Below, piece by piece: positions 8,008 to 16,387 of a DNA stretch of 64,000 bases. How positions within the stretch are numbered: position 1 is the first letter of the stretch; each line of letters starts with the position of its first letter. A program made the position numbers and the translations under genes. Origin of the DNA: Bin87 sp965243255 (GTDB taxonomy: Bacteria > Chloroflexota > Dehalococcoidia > Lucifugimonadales > UBA3495); contig CBDEUH010000004.1 of NCBI GenBank assembly GCA_965243255.1, forward strand, positions 186,001 to 250,000, given 5' to 3'. The notes below the pieces were generated by a model. The model did not search any database, was not told the DNA's origin, and saw only the letters and a list, made by a program, of their open reading frames with translations.

Positions 8008-8106
8008 ACTCTGGGCGGCCCGTCCCATCGATGATAGCCTGTAATAGGGGTGGGCCGCGCAGCACTGAATAAACATACAACCTTTGGGATTAGCTGGGAG
8101 GTAATC

Positions 8107-10665
8107 GTGGTTGGCAGCACAATAGGTTCTACTTTGAGATCGGAACTCGGTTCTGCCGGGGCAGTGAGGCGTCTCATCCGGGATGCTATGGTCGAGGCCG
8201 GCGTTGCCGAAGCCTACAACCATCGCACCGGCGAGTTGACGGACAATGCCCGGGTGGTGTTGCAGCGTCGCTATCTGTCCAAGGATCGGGAAGGCAACGT
8301 GCTGGAGGACTCGGAAGGAATGTTCCGTCGGGTTGCCCGCAATCTTTCCCAATCGGATTTGCAGTACGGCGCGACGGAGGCGGATCGGGCGGCCACCGAG
8401 GAACGGTTTTATCAGGTGATGCGCCGGCTGGAGTTCCTGCCCAACTCGCCCACGCTGATGAATGCCGGGCGTGAACTGCAGCAGCTATCAGCCTGCTTCG
8501 TGCTGCCCGTCGAGGACTCCCTGGATTCCATTTTCACCAAGGTCAAACAGACCGCCCTCATCCACAAGAGCGGGGGAGGAACCGGCTTTGCCTTTTCCCG
8601 CCTACGCCCCGAGGGCGACGTAGTCGGTTCCACCGGCGGCGTGGCATCCGGCCCCGTCAGCTTTATCAACGCTTTCGACGCCGCCACCGACGTGGTGAAG
8701 CAGGGAGGCACCCGACGAGGTGCCAACATGGGTATTCTCCACGTTACCCACCCGGATATCCTCAGGTTTATCACCTCTAAAGAGGACGGCCAACACCTCA
8801 GCAATTTCAACATCTCGGTGGCCGTAACCGAGGACTTCATGCAGCGGGTCCAGCATGACCAGGCTTACGACCTGGTTAACCCCCGCACCGGCCAGATTAC
8901 CGGACAGCTTAACGCCAGGAAGGTGTTCGAGCGAATGACCGAGTTGGCCTGGCGCACCGGCGACCCCGGCATCGTTTTCCTCGATCGCATCAACCGGGAT
9001 AATCCCAACCCGCAGCTGGGGGACATTGAGAGCACCAACCCCTGCGGCGAGCAGCCCCTCCTGCCCTACGAATCTTGCAACCTCGGCTCGCTGAACTTGG
9101 CCCGCATGGTTCACTACTCCGATGACGATGTCGCCATCGACTGGCGGCGCATGTCCGAAGTCATCACCACTGCCGTCCACATGCTGGACTGCGTCATCGA
9201 CATGAACGACTACCCTATTGACGAAATCGCTGAGATGAGCCGGAAGACCCGGCGCATCGGTCTGGGCGTCATGGGCTGGTCCGACCTGCTGATCCAGCTG
9301 GGCATCCGCTACGACAGCGACGCTGCCCTGGCCCTCGCCGAGCAGGTAATGCAGTTCATTCAGAACGAGACCTACCGAGCCTCCTCGGAGCTGACTGAGG
9401 ACCGCGGTCCCTTCCCGGAGTGGGAGCGCAGCGCGTACAACCGCGGCGAAAACCCCCGTCCCATGCGTAACTCTGCTCCCGTTACCATCGCGCCCACCGG
9501 CACCATCAGCATCATCGCCGGCGCTTCCAGCGGCATCGAGCCGCTCTTTGCCCTGTCCTACGTGCGCAACGTGATGGATAACACCCGGCTGGTCGAGGGC
9601 AACAGCTACTTCGAGGCAGTGGCCCGGCACGAGGGCTTTTATTCTCAGGAACTGATGGAACAGCTGGCCGCGTCGGGTTCTCTGGAAGACTTGGACGTCC
9701 CCGGCTGGGTCAAGGAAGTGTTCCGGGTATCCCACGATATCGATCCCCGCTGGCACGTGCGGATGCAGGCCGCGTTCCAAACCTACACCGACAACGCCGT
9801 TTCCAAGACCATCAACTTCCCTCACGATGCCACGGTTGACGACGTCGCCGAGGCGTATCAATCGGCCTATGTGCTGGGTTGCAAAGGCATCACCGTATAT
9901 CGCGACGGCAGCAAAGCCGACCAGGTGCTGAGCACGGGCGCGTCCGGAGATGCTGCCCAGGCCCCAGCACCGCCGACCGCCGTGGAGCCTACTGTCGTCG
10001 AGATCGAAGTCCCCGCGCCGCGCATCCCTCGGGAGCGCCCCCGTCAGATTCAGGGCATCACCGAACGCGTGCGCACCGGCCACGGCAATATGTACGTTAC
10101 CGTGAACCTGGATGGTGACGGAATGCCCTTTGAGGTCTTCGGCACCATGGGCAAAGCCGGCGGCTGCGACGCCGCGCTGCTGGAGGCAGTGTCCCGGCTG
10201 ATATCGCTGGCCCTGCGAGCCGGTATCGAGACTTCCGAGGTAACCCGGCAACTGCGCGGCATCACCTGCTGCCCAGCCTGGGACGACGGTACCCTGGTCC
10301 GCTCCGGCCCGGATGCGGTGGCCATAGTTCTCGACCGCATCATGCAGGGCATTAACGGAGTAGCCGACGCTACCGACGGAGTTCAGCTGACCCTCCCCAC
10401 CGGTTTCCCCGGCTACGGAGGCGACGGGCCTGCGGTTCGACCATTCCTGCCCCCGCCAGGCATTGCTCACGGCGCCGAAAGCTCAACGTCAGAATTGGGC
10501 AACGGCAATGGTAACGGCAATGGCAACGGTGGCGGATACACCTTGCAACGGGTTGCGGAGGCCATGGCTACCTTCGCTCAGCGGTGCCCCGAATGCAACG
10601 GCGGCGTCGTTAGCCAGGAAGGCTGCCTGACCTGCTTCTCCTGCGGCTGGACCAAGTGCGAGTAG
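8107..10665 (+). CDS. nrdJ: adenosylcobalamin-dependent (class II) ribonucleoside reductase
   Basis: This enzyme reduces ribonucleotides to deoxyribonucleotides, using coenzyme B12 to make the thiyl radical, so it works with or without oxygen. Diagnostic blocks are NSPTLMNAG, LSACFVLP (first redox Cys), HKSGGGTGFAFS, TNPCGEQPLLPYESCNLGS (radical Cys, general-base Glu and second redox Cys) and APTGTISIIAG. After the catalytic core comes a Pro/Val-rich linker, a conserved later domain, a Gly-Asn repeat linker and a C-terminal zinc-ribbon-like tail with CPEC and CFSCGWTKC, likely the re-reducing arm. The GTG at 8107 (852 residues) has GGGAGGT 5 bases upstream; another GTG at 8050 lacks this. Confidence 0.96.
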   Translation: MVGSTIGSTLRSELGSAGAVRRLIRDAMVEAGVAEAYNHRTGELTDNARVVLQRRYLSKDREGNVLEDSEGMFRRVARNLSQSDLQYGATEADRAATEERFYQVMRRLEFLPNSPTLMNAGRELQQLSACFVLPVEDSLDSIFTKVKQTALIHKSGGGTGFAFSRLRPEGDVVGSTGGVASGPVSFINAFDAATDVVKQGGTRRGANMGILHVTHPDILRFITSKEDGQHLSNFNISVAVTEDFMQRVQHDQAYDLVNPRTGQITGQLNARKVFERMTELAWRTGDPGIVFLDRINRDNPNPQLGDIESTNPCGEQPLLPYESCNLGSLNLARMVHYSDDDVAIDWRRMSEVITTAVHMLDCVIDMNDYPIDEIAEMSRKTRRIGLGVMGWSDLLIQLGIRYDSDAALALAEQVMQFIQNETYRASSELTEDRGPFPEWERSAYNRGENPRPMRNSAPVTIAPTGTISIIAGASSGIEPLFALSYVRNVMDNTRLVEGNSYFEAVARHEGFYSQELMEQLAASGSLEDLDVPGWVKEVFRVSHDIDPRWHVRMQAAFQTYTDNAVSKTINFPHDATVDDVAEAYQSAYVLGCKGITVYRDGSKADQVLSTGASGDAAQAPAPPTAVEPTVVEIEVPAPRIPRERPRQIQGITERVRTGHGNMYVTVNLDGDGMPFEVFGTMGKAGGCDAALLEAVSRLISLALRAGIETSEVTRQLRGITCCPAWDDGTLVRSGPDAVAIVLDRIMQGINGVADATDGVQLTLPTGFPGYGGDGPAVRPFLPPPGIAHGAESSTSELGNGNGNGNGNGGGYTLQRVAEAMATFAQRCPECNGGVVSQEGCLTCFSCGWTKCE
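10498..10535 (+). repeat. short in-frame Gly-Asn repeat within nrdJ
   Basis: The bases alternate GGC/GGT and AAC/AAT codons, giving a (Gly-Asn)n then Gly-Gly-Gly stretch. It separates the reductase from its cysteine-rich tail and probably forms a flexible tether. Confidence 0.85.
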
Positions 10666-10671
10666 CTCCCG

Positions 10672-10680
10672 TGCTATACT
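10672..10680 (+). promoter_or_regulatory. putative extended -10 promoter of pdxA-proC
   Basis: TGCTATACT (TGn plus TATACT at 10675-10680) lies between nrdJ and the pdxA-family gene, about 50 bases before the ATG. No good -35 is visible, as expected for an extended -10. Confidence 0.5.
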
Positions 10681-10728
10681 CAGCGATCCCGAAGGACAAC
10701 CGTACACTTTCCAACGGCAGGGGGAATC

Positions 10729-11772
10729 ATGGCACAAGCTGAAAACGGCGCAAAGTTCCGTCCCGCCATCGCCATCACCATGGGCGACCCCTGTGGTATC
10801 GGCCCCGAAGTGGTAGTAAAGGCGCTGGCCGACCCCCGCGTCTATGCCGCCTGCCGCCCGGTGGTAGTGGGCAATGCCTACGCTATGGAACAGGCGGCGA
10901 CCATGACCGGTCTCCCTCTGACCATCAACCGCAATAACGATCCCACCACGGCCGGCGAAAATCCAACCACGGTTGACGTGGTGGACATCGGCAACCTGAA
11001 CCCGGAAGACATCTCCGTCGGCCAACTCAGCGTCGCCTGCGGCAAGGCGGCCATGGAGTGGGTCAGCAAGGCCGGCCAGCTGGCCATGGCCGGCGTGGTG
11101 GATGGCCTGGCCACTGCTCCACTCAACAAGGAAGCCGCGGCGATGGCCGGCTACGAAGCCATCGGCCACATGGAATTACTGCAGGAACTCTCCGGCGCCA
11201 AAACCGTGGCCACCATGCTGATGGCCAAGAACCTGCGAGTAGTGCACCTCACCACCCACCGCTCCCTCCGGGTCGCCTGCGACTACGTGAAGCAGGACCG
11301 CATCCTGGACTACCTGAGGTTGACCGACGACAACTTCCGCAAGTGGGGTTTCTCCAATCCCCGAATCGGCGTCGCCGCCCTCAACCCCCACGGCAGCGAC
11401 GGCGGCTTGCTGGGCAACGAAGAAGCCGAGGAAATCGCGCCGGCAGTGCAGCAGGCTCAAAGCGAGGGCATCAACGCCATCGGCCCGGTGCCGGCGGACA
11501 TCATCTTTCACCAGGCCATCCAGGACCGCTACGACGTAACCCTCTGTATGTACCACGACCAGGGGCATATTCCGGTCAAGGTGTACGGCTTTGAGGAGAG
11601 CATCACCGCCAACTTGGGCTTGCCCTTCGTCCGCACTTCGGTGGACCACGGCACCGCTTTCGACATTGCCGGCAAGAACCTGGCCGACCACACCTCCATG
11701 GTGGAATCGATACGCATGGCGGTGGCCTTCGCTCGGGGCGACGGCCTCACCGACGACTGGGGCGAGGAATAG
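10729..11772 (+). CDS. pdxA: PdxA-family dehydrogenase (4-hydroxythreonine-4-phosphate dehydrogenase)
   Basis: PdxA oxidises 4-phosphohydroxy-L-threonine with NAD during pyridoxal 5'-phosphate synthesis. The 347-residue protein opens with AITMGDPCGIGPEVVVKAL, has the metal and substrate histidines in the YEAIGHMELL and VHLTTHRSLR blocks and in LCMYHDQGHIP, and ends with TSVDHGTAFDIAGK. The family also includes four-carbon acid sugar dehydrogenases (PdxA2 group). No pdxJ or DUF1537 kinase is near, so the exact substrate is open. proC begins 4 bases after the stop, so the two are coupled. Confidence 0.88.
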   Translation: MAQAENGAKFRPAIAITMGDPCGIGPEVVVKALADPRVYAACRPVVVGNAYAMEQAATMTGLPLTINRNNDPTTAGENPTTVDVVDIGNLNPEDISVGQLSVACGKAAMEWVSKAGQLAMAGVVDGLATAPLNKEAAAMAGYEAIGHMELLQELSGAKTVATMLMAKNLRVVHLTTHRSLRVACDYVKQDRILDYLRLTDDNFRKWGFSNPRIGVAALNPHGSDGGLLGNEEAEEIAPAVQQAQSEGINAIGPVPADIIFHQAIQDRYDVTLCMYHDQGHIPVKVYGFEESITANLGLPFVRTSVDHGTAFDIAGKNLADHTSMVESIRMAVAFARGDGLTDDWGEE

Positions 11773-11776
11773 CGCC

Positions 11777-12580
11777 ATGAACATCGGCTTCATCGGTGGC
11801 GGAACCATGGCCGAGGCCATCCTCGGCGGTATGCTCGACGGCGCCGTCGCCGACGCCGGTGATGTCATCATCGGCGAACCCGTGCCGGCCCGCCGCGACT
11901 ACCTGGCGGAACGCTACGGTATCAACGTGTCCCAGTCCAATGGCCCGGTGGTGAACGCTTCGGACATCGTGGTGATGGCCGTCAAGCCCCAGGACCTGCC
12001 CAAGGTCTATTACGACATCGCCGGCCAATTCGCCGACCGCCAGTCCGTAATGTCCATCGTCGCCGGCGCCCGCATCAAGGCCTTGGCCGACGGTATGCGG
12101 CACCCCGGCATAATCCGCGTGATGCCCAACACCCCGGCCCAAATCGGCCAGGGTATGACCATGTGGACCTGCGCCCCCACCGTCAGCCAGGCTCACCGGG
12201 ATACCACCGCCGCCATCCTGTCCACCATCGGCGACGAGATTTACGTTGACGATGAGAAGTACTTGGACATGGCAACCGCGCTCAGCGCCAGCGGGCCTGC
12301 CTACATTTTCCTGATACTGCAAGCGCTGATCGACGCCGGAGTGTACGTGGGCTTGCCCCGGGATGTGGCCCGACGCCTGGCCTTGCAAACAGTAAAGGGC
12401 AGCACCCAACTGGTTCTGCAAACCGGAAAGCATCCCGCCGAACTGAAGGACATGGTTACGTCTCCGGGCGGCACCACCGCCGAGGGCTTGCAGGCCCTGG
12501 AACGCGCCGGCGTGCCCGCAGCATTTGTCGATGCCGTGAACGCAGCGTACCTGAAATCCATCCGGCTGGGACATGACTAG
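11777..12580 (+). CDS. proC: pyrroline-5-carboxylate reductase
   Basis: This enzyme performs the last step of proline synthesis, reducing 1-pyrroline-5-carboxylate with NAD(P)H. The protein has 267 residues. The Rossmann motif GFIGGGTMAEAIL is at the N-terminus, followed by VVMAVKPQDL, IIRVMPNTPAQIG and the C-terminal family block MVTSPGGTTAEGLQALE. I start at the ATG at 11777, 4 bases after the pdxA-family stop; the frame is open upstream within that gene but carries no similarity. It is followed after 28 bases by the YggT gene, a common bacterial association. Confidence 0.96.
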   Translation: MNIGFIGGGTMAEAILGGMLDGAVADAGDVIIGEPVPARRDYLAERYGINVSQSNGPVVNASDIVVMAVKPQDLPKVYYDIAGQFADRQSVMSIVAGARIKALADGMRHPGIIRVMPNTPAQIGQGMTMWTCAPTVSQAHRDTTAAILSTIGDEIYVDDEKYLDMATALSASGPAYIFLILQALIDAGVYVGLPRDVARRLALQTVKGSTQLVLQTGKHPAELKDMVTSPGGTTAEGLQALERAGVPAAFVDAVNAAYLKSIRLGHD

Positions 12581-12608
12581 ACCTGCCTTAGTGTCCTGCT
12601 AACTGACT

Positions 12609-12884
12609 ATGGGCCAGCTTATCGACCTGCTCATCACCCTCTGCTATCTGCTGCTGTTGGCGCGGATTATCCTGGGGCTGGTCGTGCAATACATGGGTAT
12701 GCAGGGCGGTGGTACGCCGGACGTCCTGGTCAAGCTGTACGAGGTGGTGTTCAGCCTCACCGAGCCTGTGCTGGGGCCAATCCGCCGCCGGCTGCCCCAA
12801 ACGGGCATGATTGACTTCAGCCCCCTCGTGGTGATGGTCATCCTGGTGGTGGTTCAGACCGTGTTTCGGGCCCTGCTTCGGTAA
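12609..12884 (+). CDS. YggT family small membrane protein
   Basis: This 91-residue integral membrane protein has two hydrophobic segments (about 5-30 and 70-90) flanking the family signature EPVLGPIRRRLPQTGMIDFSPLVV. YggT proteins are widespread next to proC and cell-division genes; proposed roles include osmotic tolerance and division or chloroplast-type positioning, without a settled activity. The close link to proC here supports the assignment. Confidence 0.9.
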   Translation: MGQLIDLLITLCYLLLLARIILGLVVQYMGMQGGGTPDVLVKLYEVVFSLTEPVLGPIRRRLPQTGMIDFSPLVVMVILVVVQTVFRALLR

Positions 12885-12917
12885 GGCCCGGTCCCCAATC
12901 ACCGAAAGGGGTTCTCA

Positions 12918-13553
12918 TTGCCCGGCTCGAAGCCACCGGATCGCCACCGATTCTGGACTGCCGGAGGGCTGCGGCCGGCAGACCTGAGGTTGCTGCGTTC
13001 GGCCCTTTCCGACGAACTCCCGACGCAGACCCCGGAACCCAGCCTGATAATCCTGTGCGGCCTGCCCGGCACTGGCAAGTCCCACTTCGCTCGTCAACTC
13101 GCCCAACGCGCTCCCTTCCTGTGGCTGAACAGCGACCGGACGCGCAAATTGCTGGTAGCCCAACCGTGTTACAGCCGCCGGGAGCATCGCCGGGTGTTCG
13201 CCGCCATGCACATCCTGACCCGAGGCTACTTGGGCGACGGCTATTCGGTGGTTTTTGACGCCACCAATCTCAACGAAAAGGTCCGCGCTCCCCTCTACGC
13301 CATCGCCGCCGAATCCGGTGTAGAGCCGATCATCATCCGCTTCACCGCCACCCCGGTCCTGGTGCGCCAACGCCTCGCCGACCGAGCCTCGGGAGCGGCG
13401 GACGCGGCCCAAAGCGACGCCGGCTGGGAGGTCTATTCCCGCATGACGGTAGCCGACCAACCGGTTCCCCGCCCCCACATCTTGGTGCAAACCCCCGCAG
13501 ACACCGAACCGGCCCTCCAAGAAACCCTCCGCCGCACGGGGTTGATTCTGTGA
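12918..13553 (+). CDS. P-loop AAA-type kinase
   Basis: This is a soluble 211-residue nucleotide kinase of the AAA_33 / zeta-toxin-like superfamily. The Walker A CGLPGTGKSHFA is near residue 50, the Walker-B-like block reads VVFDATNLN near residue 115, and a lid-region arginine-rich segment is VRQRLADRAS. Such proteins phosphorylate small molecules or nucleic-acid ends; the substrate cannot be told from sequence. The start is a TTG at 12918 preceded by AAAGGGG. It is last in the pdxA-proC-yggT run. The first 40 residues have no recognised domain. Confidence 0.75.
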   Translation: MPGSKPPDRHRFWTAGGLRPADLRLLRSALSDELPTQTPEPSLIILCGLPGTGKSHFARQLAQRAPFLWLNSDRTRKLLVAQPCYSRREHRRVFAAMHILTRGYLGDGYSVVFDATNLNEKVRAPLYAIAAESGVEPIIIRFTATPVLVRQRLADRASGAADAAQSDAGWEVYSRMTVADQPVPRPHILVQTPADTEPALQETLRRTGLIL

Positions 13554-13765
13554 AAAGGGCGCTATCAGATATCCAAGGCTTGCATAGCACTCAAAAACAG
13601 TGTTGGCCGTGCTCCGACGCCCTCTCAACCGTTCGCCTGACGCCAAAACCCAATTCCAACCAGCCGCTAACCGAAAACCACAACCCGTTCATCCTGAGCC
13701 TGTCGAAGGATCAACCCAAAGGAGAAAACCCGCCGAACACCACGGCATAATCGAAAGAACTTGGC
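13554..13765. other. intergenic region between convergent genes
   Basis: This 212-base gap contains a dispersed short repeat (listed separately) and no convincing gene or T-run terminator. Its base composition is less GC-rich than the flanking genes. Confidence 0.5.
13687..13715 (+). repeat. dispersed short palindromic repeat, copy 1
   Basis: The site contains the core TGAGCCTGTCGAAGGA, flanked by the inverted arms ATCCT and AGGAT, so it can form a small hairpin. The reverse complement of the core recurs at 16291-16306. I know this core as a common intergenic repeat in many environmental bacterial genomes; its function is unknown. Confidence 0.75.
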
Positions 13766-14314
13766 TCAATCAGCGGCGGCGGCTGCGGTGGTCAACGCCG
13801 CTGCCGCTAGCCCTCGCAAGTCCGGCCCGTCCAGCTTGCGGCCCTGCACGCCCATCAACCGCAGCGGTCGCCCGCGCTTGGTAATGCGGATGCGGTCCAG
13901 CACATCTTGCCACGGCGCCAGGTAATCGCAGGTGCCGTCGCCGTTGGGGTCGTCGCCGCCCTCCAGGCTTTCACCCGCCGGCAAGTTGACCGCGATGACC
14001 GACGACGGCTCATCCGTCGGCGCCAGCATCATCACCGGCAGGTCCGATTCGGACAGACTGGCCTGAGCCAGTAGGCTCCGCACCGCAGCGGACACCCCGT
14101 GCATCCCGAAAATCACCAGGTTAGCGAAGCCGGCGTTGCGCTGCTCAAACTCGGTGCGGTAGCGCCGGAAGATTTCGTGCGACCCCGTCGCCTGCGGCTT
14201 GACCAGGAACAACGCCATGGCCGGAAAATCGCCATCCGATACGGAGGCGGCGCGCAGGTCGTCCCGCCACCGCAACAGCTTGTCGTGGTCGTGCTCGTCA
14301 TAGTGATGCGACAT
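13766..14314 (-). CDS. hypothetical protein (182 residues)
   Basis: I do not recognise this family. The protein begins with a His/Asp-rich stretch (MSHHYDEHDHDK) that might bind metal, continues as a soluble alpha/beta protein with hydrophobic strands (NLVIFGMHGVSAAVR; LPVMMLAP) and ends in an Ala-rich helix. GGAAGG lies 8 bases upstream of the ATG at 14314. It starts 5 bases after the stop of the VOC gene and is last in the minus-strand unit MATE-VOC-hypothetical. Confidence 0.7.
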   Translation of the reverse strand: MSHHYDEHDHDKLLRWRDDLRAASVSDGDFPAMALFLVKPQATGSHEIFRRYRTEFEQRNAGFANLVIFGMHGVSAAVRSLLAQASLSESDLPVMMLAPTDEPSSVIAVNLPAGESLEGGDDPNGDGTCDYLAPWQDVLDRIRITKRGRPLRLMGVQGRKLDGPDLRGLAAAALTTAAAAAD

Positions 14315-14319
14315 ATCAA

Positions 14320-14787
14320 CTACCTTCCTTCGTGAGCATCCTGTAGCTGCCGGAGGTCCAGCTTCTTCATCGGCAGCATGACCTCCATCACCCGATTGGC
14401 GTTAGGACCGTTCATGAGCATACCGGGCAGGTCCTGGGGGATGATCTGCCATGCCACCCCATAACGGTCCTTCAGCCACCCGCATTGAATCTCGCTTCCG
14501 CCGGCCGTGAGCTTGTCCCACAGGTGGTCGATCTCATCCTGCGATTCGCAAGAGACCATGAACGAGATGGCCTCTGTGAACTCGATGGCGGGAATGCCAT
14601 CAAACGCAACGAACTGCACACCGCCCAGCTCGAAAGCAACGGTTGAACTGCCCTCAGCCGGCCCTTCGCCGAAGGTATCGCTGGACACAATCCTGGAGTT
14701 CTCAAAAATCGAGACGTAGAATTCGGCGGCTTCGCGGGCGGTGCCGTCCAGCCACAGGAACGGAGTGATTTTCTGAAACTCGGCCAT
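14320..14787 (-). CDS. VOC family (PhnB-like / 3-demethylubiquinone methyltransferase-like) protein
   Basis: This 155-residue single-domain protein has the vicinal-oxygen-chelate fold. It opens with QKITPFLWLDGTAREAAEFY, contains FELGGVQFVAFDG, and ends with the family-typical DRYGVAWQIIPQDLP and RVMEVMLPMKKLD. Despite the 3-demethylubiquinone methyltransferase label of some databases, members are mostly uncharacterised metal-dependent enzymes or resistance proteins. I chose the ATG at 14787; the frame extends upstream into the MATE gene without similarity. It sits between the MATE gene and an unknown gene on the same strand. Confidence 0.85.
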   Translation of the reverse strand: MAEFQKITPFLWLDGTAREAAEFYVSIFENSRIVSSDTFGEGPAEGSSTVAFELGGVQFVAFDGIPAIEFTEAISFMVSCESQDEIDHLWDKLTAGGSEIQCGWLKDRYGVAWQIIPQDLPGMLMNGPNANRVMEVMLPMKKLDLRQLQDAHEGR

Positions 14788-14857
14788 AAGAATCTGTCCC
14801 GCCTCGAAAAGAGCTACCCGTTGTAGCTGCGTTCTGAATGAACTCCCTGGCGCAATG

Positions 14858-16276
14858 CTACTGCCGCAAGGCGGTGCTGTCAAAATCGCCCTTCTTGCCG
14901 GCGAAATCGGCCTCGCCCCACTTGTCCACCCGATGCCAGATTAGTACCAATGCCCCAATCCCTAGCGCCATTGCGCTCAGATCCGTGGCCGGGAACGACC
15001 ACCAGACTCCCCATACGCCCAGCGCCCCCGACAGCGTGAACACCCACAGCAAGAGCAGCGCCACCCGCTGCGTTATGGTCAAAACTACCGACGGCCACGC
15101 CTTGCCCAGGGCTTGGAAAGCTATCGAGCTGACGAACTCAATGCCCACGATGGGCAGCGCAATCAGGACCACGCGCAAGGCGTCGCCGGCCTCCTTTGGA
15201 AACCCGCTGCCCTCGGCGAACAGACCGATGATATGGCCGGACAGCGGCAGCAGTGCGGCGATTAGCAACGCGCCGGCTGCCGTTGCTCCCAGGCAGCTTT
15301 GCCAGATGGCCTGCCGCACCCGCCCGTAGTTGCGTGCGCCGTAGTTGTACGCCGCCAGCGGCAGATACGCCAACGCGACGCCTACGAACGGAGCCAGCGC
15401 GAATTCCAGCACCGCGTTGATTGCGCCGAACAGGGCAATGTACGCGTCTCCACCTTCGTACCTCGCCAGGATGTTATTGACGACCACGACGACGATGGAC
15501 CGAGCCGCCTCAATGATGAAAATGGGTATCCCCAGCGCCACCACTTCCCGGGTCAACCCTGGGCGAGGCCGCAGCGCATCCAAGGTGATGCTCAGCGCGC
15601 TCCTCCCTGAAAGGTAGAGCCACGCCACGTAGAGGACGGCCAGCCCCTGGGCGACCACCGTCGCGGCCGCGGCTCCCGTAATCCCCCAGCCGAACACCAG
15701 GATGAACAAAGCATCCAGGATGACGTTGGCGATTGCGCCGCCGGCCAGGATGATGGTAGCGGCCGCTGGCTGTCCCTCGGCCATGAACAGGTTGTTGAAC
15801 GCGATGGTCATCATGGTCAGCAGCCCGCCCGGCAAAATGATTATCAGGTATTCCTTCGCATACGGCGCGGTGGTGGGTGACGCGCCCATCAGTGAGGTCA
15901 GCTCGTCCAGGCGTATCAGGCCGACCGTGGTCGTAACCAGGTAAATGGGAATCAGAATCACCAGGCATGACCCGATCACCCGCGAAGCCTGTCTGGCATC
16001 TCCGCCCCCCAGGGCGCGCGAGACCACCGACATCCCTCCCAAGCCGGGCAGCAGGCCCACTGCTACCGCCGCGATCTGCGCCGGGAAGGCTGCCGACAGT
16101 CCGCTCAGCGCGTCCACCCCAACCACGTTGCCCACGAAGGCCCGATCGACAATGCTGTATAGGGCCATCACTACGATGGCCAGCATCGGCGGGAAGGCCA
16201 TCCGCAGCAGCATCAGCCACATTGGGGCGCTGCCCATGACGTCGGCTCGGGCGGCGCGGCGAGGGATTTCAGACAT
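14858..16276 (-). CDS. MATE family multidrug/cation efflux transporter
   Basis: This is a 472-residue integral membrane protein with about 12 hydrophobic segments arranged as two related halves. MATE proteins export drugs or metabolites in exchange for Na+ or H+. Support comes from the N-terminal MLLRMAFPPMLAIVVMALYSIVDRAFVGN, split by the usual Asp/Arg pair, and a central hydrophilic joint followed by a second inner-facing repeat. The substrate is unknown. It is first in the minus-strand unit with a VOC protein and a His-rich unknown, which might suggest a resistance cassette. Confidence 0.9.
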   Translation of the reverse strand: MSEIPRRAARADVMGSAPMWLMLLRMAFPPMLAIVVMALYSIVDRAFVGNVVGVDALSGLSAAFPAQIAAVAVGLLPGLGGMSVVSRALGGGDARQASRVIGSCLVILIPIYLVTTTVGLIRLDELTSLMGASPTTAPYAKEYLIIILPGGLLTMMTIAFNNLFMAEGQPAAATIILAGGAIANVILDALFILVFGWGITGAAAATVVAQGLAVLYVAWLYLSGRSALSITLDALRPRPGLTREVVALGIPIFIIEAARSIVVVVVNNILARYEGGDAYIALFGAINAVLEFALAPFVGVALAYLPLAAYNYGARNYGRVRQAIWQSCLGATAAGALLIAALLPLSGHIIGLFAEGSGFPKEAGDALRVVLIALPIVGIEFVSSIAFQALGKAWPSVVLTITQRVALLLLWVFTLSGALGVWGVWWSFPATDLSAMALGIGALVLIWHRVDKWGEADFAGKKGDFDSTALRQ

Positions 16277-16290
16277 TGATGAGGGGGGTG

Positions 16291-16306
16291 TCCTTCGACA
16301 GGCTCA
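16291..16306 (-). repeat. dispersed short repeat, copy 2
   Basis: TCCTTCGACAGGCTCA is the exact reverse complement of the core at 13692-13710. This copy sits between the divergent MATE and yebC genes, so the two copies bracket the MATE-VOC-hypothetical unit in opposite orientation. Confidence 0.75.
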
Positions 16307-16326
16307 CCGTCAGCGGAGTGTGGATT

Positions 16327-16356
16327 TTGACCGGGTTGTTGGGGCAATGCTAGAAT
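16327..16356 (+). promoter_or_regulatory. promoter of yebC-ruvC-ruvA
   Basis: TTGACC at 16327-16332 and TAGAAT at 16351-16356 are 18 bases apart, and the -10 is extended (TGCTAGAAT). It lies 31 bases before the yebC ATG, which has AAGGGGG upstream. Confidence 0.7.
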
Positions 16357-16387
16357 CTGAAATAAGATAGCAGCAAGGGGGTGCCAG

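Noticed and set aside
8008..8106. Possible B12 riboswitch or NrdR-box pair before nrdJ
   Set aside because: The 99-base gap is too short for a cobalamin riboswitch and shows no B12-box; only a partial NrdR-like match is seen.
8602..10470. A long open frame (about 620 codons) on the strand opposite nrdJ
   Set aside because: It is an antisense shadow produced by the GC-rich codon pattern of nrdJ. It has no recognised domains.
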